64,000 bases of DNA, taken from Falsiroseomonas tokyonensis (GTDB lineage Bacteria > Pseudomonadota > Alphaproteobacteria > Acetobacterales > Acetobacteraceae). Every line of letters begins with the position of its first letter. Position 1 is the first letter of the stretch. The translations under genes and the position numbers were made by a program. Location: positions 186,118 through 250,117 of the forward strand of contig NZ_JAFNJS010000002.1 of the NCBI RefSeq assembly GCF_019024325.1. Reading direction: 5' to 3'. The notes under the pieces are model-generated. The model had not been told where the DNA came from and did no database searches. It worked only from the letters and a program-made list of their open reading frames with translations. Shown piece by piece: positions 42,011-50,501 of this stretch.

Positions 42011-42460
42011 ATGACACCGCGCCTGGACTATTTCGCCGCCGCCCCCGAAGCCTTGAAGGGCATGCTCGCCCTGGAAAAGGCGGTGGCGGCCGGCCCGCTG
42101 GAGCACAGCCTTCGGGAGCTGGTGAAGCTCCGCGCCTCGCAGATCAATGGCTGCGCCTTCTGCATCGACATGCATGCCCGCGACGCCCGCAAGGCCGGCG
42201 AGACCGAAGCCCGCATCTATCTGCTGAATGCCTGGCGGGAGGCGCCGCACTATACGCCGCGCGAACGCGCCGCCCTGGCCTGGACCGAGGCGCTGACCCT
42301 GGTCGCCAGCACCGCCGCGCTGGATGCGGCCTGGGAAGGGCTGGAGGGGCATTTCACCGATGCCGAGAAGGTGGCGCTCAGCCTGCAGATCTGTGCCATC
42401 AACAGCTGGAACCGCCTGGCCATCGGCTTCCGTTCCGTGCCGCCGCTGCCGCAGGCATGA
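42011..42460 (+). CDS. Carboxymuconolactone decarboxylase/AhpD-like protein (ECF41 partner)
   Basis: 149 residues, AhpD-like fold. The redox motif NGCAFCIDMHARDARKAG contains C-x-x-C and the adjacent His of AhpD-type peroxidases; LRELVKLRASQ precedes it. Genes of this family are one of the three conserved partners of ECF41 sigma factors, and its stop overlaps the sigma gene start by ATGA. The ECF41-type promoter 33 bases upstream suggests sigma-dependent expression. Substrate unknown; a role in a peroxide or disulfide-linked response is plausible. Confidence 0.92.
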   Translation: MTPRLDYFAAAPEALKGMLALEKAVAAGPLEHSLRELVKLRASQINGCAFCIDMHARDARKAGETEARIYLLNAWREAPHYTPRERAALAWTEALTLVASTAALDAAWEGLEGHFTDAEKVALSLQICAINSWNRLAIGFRSVPPLPQA

Positions 42461-43338
42461 CCGAGGACGCGCTGCGCGATTTCGTGCCGGTGCGGCCGGA
42501 GCTGGTCGGGCTGGCCTATCGCATGACCGGGTCGCGCGCCCAGGCCGAGGATATCGCGCAGGAGGCCTTCCTGCGCTGGGCCGCGACGGATCGCGCGGCG
42601 GTGGAGGTGCCGCGCGCCTTCCTGCTCAAGATCGCGGCGCGGCTCAGCCTGGACCACCTGAAATCCGCGGCGCATCGGCGAGAGGACTATGTCGGACCCT
42701 GGCTGCCGGAGCCGGTGGTGGAGGATCTGGCGGCGCCGCAGCAGGTGGCGCTGGACCAGGCGCAGGATCTCTCGGTGGCCTTCCTGCTGACGCTGCAGCG
42801 ACTGTCGCCGGCGGAGCGCGCGGTCTTCCTGCTGCACGACCTGTTCGAGACGCCCTTCGAGGAGATCGCCAGCCTGCTCGGCCGCAGCGCCCCCGCCTGC
42901 CGCAAGCTGGCGGAGCGCGCGCGGGACCGGCTCGGCACGCCGGTGCCGCGCTTCGCGGTGGCGGAGGAGGAAGCGGCGCGCATCGCCCGGGCCTTCTTCG
43001 CCGCCTCCCGCGGCGGGGACCTGGCGCCGCTGCGCGACATGCTGGCAGAGGATGTGGTGCTGCATACGGATGGCGGCGGCGTGCGGCCGGCGGCGCGCAA
43101 CCTGATCACGGGGGCAGACCGCGTTGCACGCTTCTTCCTGGGCCTCGCGACGAAATGGCCGGGGCCGGCGGTGCCGCTGCATGTCGGACGGATCAACGCG
43201 CTGCCGGGCTTCGTGACGCGGGAGGCGGATGGCCTGCCGCAGACCACGGCGCTGGACTGGCGGGACGGCCGCATCGTCGCGATCTATGTGGTGCGCAACC
43301 CGGCCAAGCTGGCGGCGATCCGGGCCGGGCTGGGCTGA
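42457..43338 (+). CDS. RNA polymerase sigma factor, ECF41 family
   Basis: 293 residues. Region 2 shows LVGLAYRMTGSRAQAEDIAQ and EAFLRWAATDR; region 4 shows RLSPAERAVFLLHDLFETPF and EEIASLLGRSAPACRKLAER. In place of an anti-sigma partner it has a fused C-terminal SnoaL-like domain (about 170-293) with the ECF41 marks DGGG (DGGGVRPAA) and NPAKL, close to the consensus DGGGK and NPDKL. The domain both activates and restrains the sigma factor in characterised members. It is translationally coupled to the AhpD-like gene. Confidence 0.93.
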   Translation: MTEDALRDFVPVRPELVGLAYRMTGSRAQAEDIAQEAFLRWAATDRAAVEVPRAFLLKIAARLSLDHLKSAAHRREDYVGPWLPEPVVEDLAAPQQVALDQAQDLSVAFLLTLQRLSPAERAVFLLHDLFETPFEEIASLLGRSAPACRKLAERARDRLGTPVPRFAVAEEEAARIARAFFAASRGGDLAPLRDMLAEDVVLHTDGGGVRPAARNLITGADRVARFFLGLATKWPGPAVPLHVGRINALPGFVTREADGLPQTTALDWRDGRIVAIYVVRNPAKLAAIRAGLG

Positions 43339-43342
43339 CGGC

Positions 43343-43522
43343 TCATCCCCGATCGGAGGAATCGCGTCGCTGCATCCAGGTCATCAGCCCCAGCACCAGG
43401 GCGATCACGCCGGCCACCGCCGCCACGCCCAGCAAGGCGAGCGAGATGCCGAGTTGCAGCACGCGCGCCACCAGCGCGATGGCGGTCATCGCCACCGCGA
43501 TCCCGATCACCCATTTCAGCAT
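43343..43522 (-). CDS. Small two-helix membrane protein
   Basis: 59 residues, MLKWVIGIAVAMTAIALVAR at the start and then two hydrophobic helices (about 4-22 and 26-48) with a charged C-terminal tail QRRDSSDRG. The stop lies 5 bases from the convergent sigma-factor stop. It begins 57 bases after the mcd stop on the same strand. Codon use is as GC-rich as the neighbours. Function unknown. Confidence 0.6.
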   Translation of the reverse strand: MLKWVIGIAVAMTAIALVARVLQLGISLALLGVAAVAGVIALVLGLMTWMQRRDSSDRG

Positions 43523-43579
43523 GCGTCGCGGTCCCCCTCGGCTTCGCGAAATCAGCGCGCCGAGGGTGAAAGGGTTCCG

Positions 43580-45253
43580 TCAGTTGATCCGGCCGAGCAT
43601 GCCCCGCACGATCACCTGCGCCTGGATCTCCGCCGCCCCCTCGAAGATCGACAGGATGCGCGCGTCGCACAGCACGCGGCTGATCGGGTATTCCACCGCA
43701 TAGCCATTGCCGCCATGGATCTGCAGGGCGCAGTCCGCATTGGACCAGGCGACGCGGGCGGCGAGCAGCTTGGCCATGCCGGCCTCGATGTCGCAGCGGC
43801 GGTCGGCGTCCTTCTGGCGCGCGGCGAAGTAGGTCAGCTGCCGCGCCATCATGGTCTCCGCCACCATGAAGCCGAGCTTGCCGTAGACGCGCGGGAAATG
43901 CTGGATCGCCTTGCCGAACTGCTTGCGGTCCCGCGCATAGCCGGCGCCCAGCTCAATGGCGTTGCGCGCGACGCCGAGTGCGCGCGCGGCGGTCTGGATG
44001 CGGGCGCTTTCGAAGGTTTCCATCAGCTGCTTGAAGCCGCGGCCCTCGACGCCGCCGAGCAGGTTGGCGACGGGGACTTCGAAACCGTCGAAAGTGATCT
44101 CGTATTCCTTCATGCCGCGATAGCCGAGCACGGGGATTTCCGTGCCGCTCATGCCGGGGGCGGGGAAGGGGTTTTCGTCCGTCCCGCGCGGCTTCTCGGC
44201 CAGCAGCATGGACAGGCCCTGGTAGCCGGGGGCGTCGGGGTCGGTGCGGACCAGCAGCGTCATCAGGTCCGACCGCGCGCCATGCGTGATCCAGGTCTTC
44301 GCGCCATACACCTTGAAGACGTCGCCCTCGCGGACGGCGCGGGTGCGCAGGCTGCCGAGGTCGGAGCCGGTATCGGGTTCGGTGAAGACCGCGGTGGGCA
44401 GGATCTCGCCCGAGGCGATGCCGGGCAGGAATTTCTGTTGCTGCTCAGGCGTGCCGCCGAGGCGGATGAGTTCGGCCGCGATCTCGGACCGGGTGCCGAG
44501 CGAGCCGACCCCCAGGAAGGCGCCGGAGAGCGCCTCGGAGACCAGGCACATCGCCACCTTGCCGAGGCCGAGGCCGCCATGTTCCTCCGGCACCGTCAGG
44601 CCGAAGACGCCCATCTCCGCCAGTTTCTCCACCGTCGGCAGCGGGATCAGCGCGTCGCGGCGGTGCCAGTCCTGGGCATAGGGGGCGATCTCGGCGGCGG
44701 CGAAGCGCAGGAATTCAGCCTGGGTCGCTTCCAGCAGCTCGTCCTGCAGGAAGTCGGCGCCATGGCCGCCCTCCGTCGCGGCCTCCGCCAGCAGGCGGCG
44801 CGCGGCGTCCAGCGCGGGCAGGTCGGACAGCGCGGCCAGCGCCGGCTCGGCCAGGAAGCGGGCGACGGCTTCGGGCGAAACGCCCATATCGGCGGGGCGG
44901 ATGAATTCGGACTGGCTCATCGGAATGCCGCCGGCGAGCTGCGCCAGATACTCGGCGAAGCCTAGATCCAGGATGGCCTGTTCCACCACGCCGAAGCGCC
45001 CGGCTGCCTCCAGCCGCTGCGCCCAGGCCAGCGTCTCCCGCAGCGCCGCCACATAGGTGGCCTGCCAGGCCAGGCCGTGGCCGGCGAGCTGGTGGCGCTC
45101 CAGCAGATCGGCGCGCACCTTGCCGGCGGGCGCCACCAGCGCCGCGATGGCGCGGCGGGTGTCGTCATGCAGGCGCTCCGCCGCCGCGAGGCCGGCGGCG
45201 GCGCGGGAGAGCAGGTCGCGCGTCGTGGTGAGGTTGGCGACGATCTGGTCCAT
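43580..45253 (-). CDS. mcd: (2S)-Methylsuccinyl-CoA dehydrogenase
   Basis: 557 residues: an acyl-CoA dehydrogenase (about 150-557) with the N-terminal extension that distinguishes Mcd of the ethylmalonyl-CoA pathway. The extension reads like known Mcd: HGLAWQATYVAALRETLAW, FGVVEQAILDLGFAEYLAQ and GGIPMSQSE. Core motifs: FTEPDTGSDLGSLRTRAV, AKTWITHGARSDLMTLLVR, GVEGRGFKQLMETFESARIQ (split), IHGGNGYAVEYPISRVLCDA. It oxidises (2S)-methylsuccinyl-CoA to mesaconyl-C1-CoA with an electron-transfer flavoprotein. The ATG at 45253 lies five bases after the mct stop, so the two genes form an operon. The other pathway genes (ccr, ecm, mch) are not in the window. Confidence 0.85.
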   Translation of the reverse strand: MDQIVANLTTTRDLLSRAAAGLAAAERLHDDTRRAIAALVAPAGKVRADLLERHQLAGHGLAWQATYVAALRETLAWAQRLEAAGRFGVVEQAILDLGFAEYLAQLAGGIPMSQSEFIRPADMGVSPEAVARFLAEPALAALSDLPALDAARRLLAEAATEGGHGADFLQDELLEATQAEFLRFAAAEIAPYAQDWHRRDALIPLPTVEKLAEMGVFGLTVPEEHGGLGLGKVAMCLVSEALSGAFLGVGSLGTRSEIAAELIRLGGTPEQQQKFLPGIASGEILPTAVFTEPDTGSDLGSLRTRAVREGDVFKVYGAKTWITHGARSDLMTLLVRTDPDAPGYQGLSMLLAEKPRGTDENPFPAPGMSGTEIPVLGYRGMKEYEITFDGFEVPVANLLGGVEGRGFKQLMETFESARIQTAARALGVARNAIELGAGYARDRKQFGKAIQHFPRVYGKLGFMVAETMMARQLTYFAARQKDADRRCDIEAGMAKLLAARVAWSNADCALQIHGGNGYAVEYPISRVLCDARILSIFEGAAEIQAQVIVRGMLGRIN

Positions 45254-45258
45254 GCGTC

Positions 45259-46467
45259 CTACTCCTGGGGGCCGGCGATGGTGCCGGCGTCGTGCAACTT
45301 GCCGATGGCGGAAGTGGTGAGGCCGAGCACTTCCGCCAGCACCCGATCGGTATCCTCGCCGAGACGCGGCGCCGGTGCCGCCGGCGCGCGTTCGGCAAAA
45401 CCCAGCGGCACGGCCGGCGCCAGGATCTCGCCGACGCCCTGCTGGGAAATCTGCGAAAACATCGGATTGGCGGTGGAGCACCGCGCATCCTCGCGGACCA
45501 GCTGGCCAAAATCCTGATAGGGGCCCCAGAGCACGCCGGTTCCGGCGAAGGCTTCGCCGATCTCGGCCAGGGTGTGCTTCGCGAACCAGGGGGCGAGCAC
45601 CGCATTGATGGCGTGGCGCGCCTCGAACCGGCCGCCCTCGTCGTTCAGGTCGACATCCAGCATGGGGCCGATCATCGCGATCTTCTCGGCCAGGCCCGTG
45701 GCCTTGCCGACGGCCGCCCATTGCCGGTTGGAGATGGCGCAGACCATCACGCGGCGGCCGTCCTTCGTGGGGAAGTCCCGCCCCCAGGCGCCGTAGAGGT
45801 CATTGCCCATGGGCGGGCGCACGCTGTTGTTCACCTGGACGTCGGCGACATAGCCGAGGGTGGCCACCGAGGCGAGCATCACGTCCGACAGCGCCAGCGT
45901 CACCTCCCGCCCCTGTCCGTCGCGCCGGCGGGCGCGTTCGGCGGCGAGCAGGCCGGTGGAGAGATAGAGGCCCGCGGCAATGTCCCAGGCCGGCAGCACA
46001 TGGTTCACGGGCTCGCCCCCGCTGCCGGTCGCGGTCGGGAAGCCGCTGGCGCAGTTCACCGTGTAGTCCACGGCGCCCGAGCCATCATGATTGCCGGTCA
46101 GCCGCATCATGATGAGGTCGGCGCGGTGCTTGGAAAGCTCCGCATGGCTCATCCAGCCGCTGGCGGGCAGGTTGGTCAGCAGGATGCCCTTGCCCTCGCC
46201 CGGGGCACAGATCAGCGCGCGGGCGATCTCCCGCCCCTCCGGCTTGTGCAGGGCCAGGGCCACGCTGCGCTTCGATTTGTTCAGCCCGGTCCAATAGAGC
46301 GAGGTGCCGGTGGGGGCGAGCGGCCAGCGGCGGTAGTCGATGTTGCCGCCGATCGGGTCGATGCGGATGACCTCCGCGCCCATCTGCGCCAGCGTCATGC
46401 CGCCGATCGGGGCCGCGATGAAGGCGGAGACTTCCACCACCCGAAGATCGCCGAGAAAGCCCGCCAT
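45259..46467 (-). CDS. mct: 2-Methylfumaryl-CoA isomerase (mesaconyl-CoA C1-C4 transferase)-like, CoA-transferase family III
   Basis: 402 residues, CaiB/BaiF-type CoA transferase. The N terminus LRVVEVSAFIAAPIGGMTLA, then RIDPIGGNIDYRRWPL, GLNKSKRSVALAL, DYTVNCASGFP and VNHVLPAWDIAAGLYLSTGL follow the sequence I remember for Chloroflexus Mct almost segment by segment, as does the end LGLTTSAIGKLHDAGTIAGP. That enzyme moves CoA intramolecularly from C1 to C4 of mesaconate. It lies five bases upstream of mcd, whose product is mesaconyl-C1-CoA. The alternative is a general class III CoA transferase for another acid. Confidence 0.8.
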   Translation of the reverse strand: MAGFLGDLRVVEVSAFIAAPIGGMTLAQMGAEVIRIDPIGGNIDYRRWPLAPTGTSLYWTGLNKSKRSVALALHKPEGREIARALICAPGEGKGILLTNLPASGWMSHAELSKHRADLIMMRLTGNHDGSGAVDYTVNCASGFPTATGSGGEPVNHVLPAWDIAAGLYLSTGLLAAERARRRDGQGREVTLALSDVMLASVATLGYVADVQVNNSVRPPMGNDLYGAWGRDFPTKDGRRVMVCAISNRQWAAVGKATGLAEKIAMIGPMLDVDLNDEGGRFEARHAINAVLAPWFAKHTLAEIGEAFAGTGVLWGPYQDFGQLVREDARCSTANPMFSQISQQGVGEILAPAVPLGFAERAPAAPAPRLGEDTDRVLAEVLGLTTSAIGKLHDAGTIAGPQE

Positions 46468-46735
46468 GTGAAAGTCCCGTATGTGCGGAGCCGGTCTAGA
46501 CTATTTCGAGCCCCCGCAAAATTGCCACCAGGGCCCTCATCCTGCCGCCGGCTGGCCGCCTGGCGCGCCCGCAGACCAACTGCCCTCGGATCCTAGCCCA
46601 TTGCGCCTTCGCTGGACGCCTTGGATCTCTGGATGACCCTCCAAGGTATGAGCCGCGAGGTGCCCGGAAGATGCAGTATTGCTGCGTCTTGGTCGTGTTA
46701 CAGTTCGTTCCAGAAAATATTCGGGGCCAGAGATC

Positions 46736-47974
46736 ATGGGTGTAGCTGTATCCGGCATTCCTGTCACTGATCAGCCTCGTGCAGCAGTCCACCCGTATCA
46801 GATGGAACGCATCGCAGCCCTGGATTCGATGCGTGGAATAGCTGCAGTTATCATCATCATATATCACAGCATTACAGTTTATCCCCAGATATTTCAGGTT
46901 CTCGACGGGGCCGGTCGCAATGCTTTCGAAGGCGGCGGCCTAACGGTCTTCCTGCTGACCACGCTGCCGCCCAGCCTGCTGTGGTCGGGGCGCGAGGCCG
47001 TGCTGTTCTTCTTTGCGCTCAGCGGCTTCGTCCTGACCCTCCCCTTCATGACGCAGCGGCCGCCGCGCTACGTGTCGTTCCTGCTGCAGCGATTCGTCCG
47101 GCTGCTGCCGCCCTGCGTCTTCACGGTCCTGGTCATCGTCGCCCTGATGTCGGTGCTGCCGGCCGGCACGAAGAACGACACGCCGATGACCGTCCTCGAC
47201 TACTGCTGGTTCGAGGCGCCCGATCTCTGGATGGTTCTGAAGCAGGCCTTCCTGATCGGCGATTTCTACTCGCTCAACCCGGTGCTCTGGACGCTGCACT
47301 ACGAATGGCACGCCTCCATCGTCTTCCCGCTTCTCGTCCTGCTGACCGCGGCGGGCACCCGGCTGACGCTCGCGGTGATGCTGCTGGGCACCGCCGTGGC
47401 CTATGCGGAGCTGCGGCTGACGGGCAGGACCGGCTATGCCATGACGTTGTACTACCTGCCCTACTTCGCGCTCGGCAGCCTGCTGGCGCGGCACCGGGCG
47501 GAGGTCCGGGCCTGGGTGGCCCGCCTGTCCGATGGCCAGCGGATCGGGCTTTGGGTCGGATGCTACATCCTTCTGAAGTTCCGGTGGCTGGTGCCGGCGC
47601 CGGCCGTGGTGGATGATCTGGTGAACGGTGCCGGCGCGGCCTTGCTCATCGCGCTGGTGATCAGTTCGCCTGCCATGCAGGCGCTGCTGATGCGGGGTCC
47701 ACTGCCCTGGCTCGGCAAGGTGTCATTCAGCCTCTACCTGGTGCATCTCCCCGTCATCCTGATCCTGGTGAGCCACATGCCGGCGGAGGTGCCGCTACCG
47801 GTGACGCTGCTGCTCGCCGCCACCCTGTCCTTCGCCCTGGCCGCGCTGATGTTCAGGACCGTGGAACTGCCCTGCATCCAGCTCAGCCGCCGCATCGCCA
47901 AGGCGGTCGCCCGGCCTGCATCAGAAGCGGATCAGCAGCCGGGTGAAGACCGCACCCTCATCCAGCGCGCGTAG
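46736..47974 (+). CDS. Membrane acyltransferase, OafA/acyltransferase-3 family
   Basis: 412 residues, about ten helices. The AT3 hallmark near the start is MERIAALDSMRGIAAVIII followed by YHS (catalytic His region R-G-x-A...H), then FFFALSGFVLTLPFM, LQRFVRLLPPCVFTVLVI and LWTLHYEWHASIVFPLLVLL. Such proteins O-acylate surface polysaccharides or lipids. The first 170 bases of the gene and the 250 bases before it are far more AT-rich than the surroundings (for example codons for IIIIYHSITVYPQIFQ), unlike the rest of the gene, which suggests transfer of or recombination in the 5' part. The last 54 bases overlap the convergent TpsB gene. Confidence 0.86.
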   Translation: MGVAVSGIPVTDQPRAAVHPYQMERIAALDSMRGIAAVIIIIYHSITVYPQIFQVLDGAGRNAFEGGGLTVFLLTTLPPSLLWSGREAVLFFFALSGFVLTLPFMTQRPPRYVSFLLQRFVRLLPPCVFTVLVIVALMSVLPAGTKNDTPMTVLDYCWFEAPDLWMVLKQAFLIGDFYSLNPVLWTLHYEWHASIVFPLLVLLTAAGTRLTLAVMLLGTAVAYAELRLTGRTGYAMTLYYLPYFALGSLLARHRAEVRAWVARLSDGQRIGLWVGCYILLKFRWLVPAPAVVDDLVNGAGAALLIALVISSPAMQALLMRGPLPWLGKVSFSLYLVHLPVILILVSHMPAEVPLPVTLLLAATLSFALAALMFRTVELPCIQLSRRIAKAVARPASEADQQPGEDRTLIQRA

Positions 47975-49657
47975 GCCCGCGCCGTCCGGCTGGCGGGTGA
48001 TGCGGCGCAGGCCCTCGAATTCGATCTGCGCCTGCTCCGACAGCTGCAGCCGCACCCCGCCGCCCCAGGACGCCAGGCGCCGCGCGCCGACATCGCTGCC
48101 ATTGTCCGTCGCGCGGGCCTCGTCGTGGAACAGGTAGAACTGCACGCCGCGCGGATCCCCCGACCAGGGCAGCGACAGATGGGTGTCGGCCCGGATCTCC
48201 AGGCTGCCGGCGATCGCCCGGTCGCCGGCCAGCTGCCCGGAATGGAAGCCGCGGCCCAGGCGGTTGCCGCCGAGGTAGAATTTCTCGGCGGGCGGCAGCG
48301 CGTCATCCGCCCATTGCACGGCGCCGGCGCCATACAGCGAAAGCATCCAGCCTTCCGCCGGCTGGAACAGCGGTTGCAGCCGGGATGCCTCGGCGACCAG
48401 GCGGGCAAAGCCGAAGTCGCTGCCGAACCGGGCGCTGGTGCCGTGGCTGCCGTCGCTGGCGCCGAACACTTCGAGCCCGCGATGCAGGCGCAGGCTGGCG
48501 GTGCTGACCGCGGCGGCGGGCGCGAAGCCGAGCAGCGCATCGCGCGCCTCGCCCTCCAGCCCCAGGCGCAGTGCGCGCACCGCGTCCCGGCTGAACCGCT
48601 CGCGCGGGGCACCATCGCCCCTGCGGAGCCGCACCAGGCTTTCGAAGGCATCGAGCTGCGCCGTCAGGGTCAGGTTGCGCGGGCGGGACCGGATCAGCGG
48701 CTGGGCCAGGCTGAGTCCTGCCACCCGCGTCTTCCCGGCATAGCCGAGCGCCGCCAGCGCCCCGCCCGGCGCGGCACGGCCGGCGCCGGCAAAGCCGCGC
48801 AGCCGCAGGCCGGAGCCGCCGAGGAAGACCTCCTGGCTGAACTGGCCGAAGGTCTGGCCATGCTGGTCGGACTGGAACACCGCCAGCTCGCTGCGCTCGC
48901 CGAAGCGGGTGAAGGCGTTCAGCTGGCCGACCAGAAGGCCCTGCCAGGCGCCGGTCGCGGTATTGCCGCGGTTGTCCAGGCTGGCGAAGCCGGAAATGGG
49001 TTCGCGTTCGAGTTGCACCAGCAGCTGCAGCGCGCCGGGGTCGCCCTCGATCGGGCGCAACAGCCCGCGGGCGGTGATGCCCGCAATGTCGCCGGCCAGC
49101 AGCAGGGCGCGTTCCAGCGCGGCATGGGGCAGGGGGCGCTGGCCGACCAGCGGGTCCAGGAAGCGCCGCACCTGCCGGGCCGCGGGGCCGATTGCGCCCT
49201 CCAGCGCCACCTCGGCCACGAAGCCTTCGGTGACCGTCAGCAGCAGGTCCAGCTGGCCCTCCGCCCCGGCCACCAGGCTGGCGCCGACCGCGACATAGGC
49301 GAAGCCGGCGGCGCGATAGGCGCCCAGCACGGCCAGCCGCGCCGCCTCGATCTCCGCCAGGGTGACGATGCGCTGGGCGAGATGGCCCGGGCGCAGCGCG
49401 GAGTCGGGCAGGGCGGTGTTGCCCCGGATCCGCACGGCGCCCAGCGCCAGGCGACGGCTGGCGCCCGGTCCGGTGGTGGCCAGGGGTTCCGGCGGCAGCA
49501 AGGGCGGGCCGAGGCTGGGGGCGGGGGCGGGGGCCACGCGCTCGATGAGGCCCGGCTGCGGCGGCACGGCCTGGGCCAGCGCCAGGGCCGGCGCGCAGGC
49601 CAAGGCGAAAGCGGCCAGGCGGGTCGCGGAAAAAGCCCGATACGCCCCCACTGCCAC
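47921..49657 (-). CDS. ShlB/FhaC/HecB-type two-partner-secretion outer-membrane protein (TpsB)
   Basis: 578 residues from a GTG start. Signal peptide (ATRLAAFALACAPALALAQA), a Pro-rich linker, POTRA-type domains (ASRRLALGAVRIRGNTALPD; YRAAGFAYVAVGASLVAG), then an outer-membrane beta-barrel starting near GFASLDNRGNTATGAWQGLL. Barrel signatures FYLGGNRLGRGFHSGQLAGD (the VRGY/F-like loop 6 motif) and a C-terminal phenylalanine (LLIRF) are present. It is 52 bases downstream of hmuV on the same strand, so it probably belongs to the heme-uptake transcript, like HxuB in Haemophilus. The TpsA partner is not in the window. Confidence 0.86.
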   Translation of the reverse strand: MAVGAYRAFSATRLAAFALACAPALALAQAVPPQPGLIERVAPAPAPSLGPPLLPPEPLATTGPGASRRLALGAVRIRGNTALPDSALRPGHLAQRIVTLAEIEAARLAVLGAYRAAGFAYVAVGASLVAGAEGQLDLLLTVTEGFVAEVALEGAIGPAARQVRRFLDPLVGQRPLPHAALERALLLAGDIAGITARGLLRPIEGDPGALQLLVQLEREPISGFASLDNRGNTATGAWQGLLVGQLNAFTRFGERSELAVFQSDQHGQTFGQFSQEVFLGGSGLRLRGFAGAGRAAPGGALAALGYAGKTRVAGLSLAQPLIRSRPRNLTLTAQLDAFESLVRLRRGDGAPRERFSRDAVRALRLGLEGEARDALLGFAPAAAVSTASLRLHRGLEVFGASDGSHGTSARFGSDFGFARLVAEASRLQPLFQPAEGWMLSLYGAGAVQWADDALPPAEKFYLGGNRLGRGFHSGQLAGDRAIAGSLEIRADTHLSLPWSGDPRGVQFYLFHDEARATDNGSDVGARRLASWGGGVRLQLSEQAQIEFEGLRRITRQPDGAGLRALDEGAVFTRLLIRF

Positions 49658-49709
49658 CCGAAACCCCGCGCCTTGTTCAACCGCCGCGCGATGGACCGTG
49701 GCGTAACGT

Positions 49710-50501
49710 CTAGCCTGGCGTCAACGCACCTTCGGCGCCGAGCATCGGAATCGGCCCCAGCCCGGGCAGGTGGCGGAAGGGCAGGCCATAGACGCGTTGC
49801 AGCAGCGCCGGGTGCAGCGCCTGCTCCGGCGGGCCGCAGGCGATCAGCCGGCCTTTTTCCAGCAGGGCCACGCGATCCGCGACGAAGGCGGCCTCCTGCA
49901 GGTCGTGCAGAACCACCAGCACCGCGAGGCCGCGGCGTGCCAGGCGCTTCAGCAGGCGCAGCAGACTGGCGCGGTGGCCGGCATCCAGGCTGGCGGTGGG
50001 CTCGTCCAGCAGCAGTGCCGCCGGCATGGCGGCGCCATCCAGCTGCGCCAAGGCGCGCGCCAGATGCACACGCTGGCGCTCGCCGCCCGAAAGCGTGGCG
50101 TGGTCGCGACCGGCCAGATGCGCGACATCGGCCTCGGCCAGGGCGGCGGCGATGGCGTCCTGGTCCCGTGCGGTCTGGGCCGGCTCGCCATGCCAGGGCA
50201 GGCGGCCGAGCGCCACCACGGCCCGCGCCTGCATCGGGAAGGCGACGCCGACATGCTGGCCCAGCACGGCGCGGCGTCGCGCCAAAGCGCGCGGATGCCA
50301 GGCGGAAAGGCTGCGGCCCTCCAGGCTTGCGGTGCCGGCGCCGGGCTTCGTCTCGCCGGCCAGGATCTTCAGCAGGCTGGACTTGCCCGCGCCATTCGGC
50401 CCGGCCAGCACCAGCACCTCGCCCGGCCGCAGCTCCAGCGACACATCGGTGAGCAGCGCGCGTCCGCCGGCGCGCAGCCCGAGGCCCTGGCCGGCGATCA
50501 T
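49710..50501 (-). CDS. hmuV: Heme ABC transporter ATP-binding protein HmuV
   Basis: 263 residues. Walker A AGPNGAGKSSLLKIL, signature TLSGGERQRVHLARAL, Walker B ALLLDEPTASLD, and switch VVLHDLQEAAFVADRV. GQHVGVAFPMQARAVVALGR is typical of HmuV/BhuV. ATG 50501 overlaps the hmuU stop by ATGA; upstream in-frame codons belong to hmuU. It supplies energy for heme import across the inner membrane. Confidence 0.93.
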   Translation of the reverse strand: MIAGQGLGLRAGGRALLTDVSLELRPGEVLVLAGPNGAGKSSLLKILAGETKPGAGTASLEGRSLSAWHPRALARRRAVLGQHVGVAFPMQARAVVALGRLPWHGEPAQTARDQDAIAAALAEADVAHLAGRDHATLSGGERQRVHLARALAQLDGAAMPAALLLDEPTASLDAGHRASLLRLLKRLARRGLAVLVVLHDLQEAAFVADRVALLEKGRLIACGPPEQALHPALLQRVYGLPFRHLPGLGPIPMLGAEGALTPG

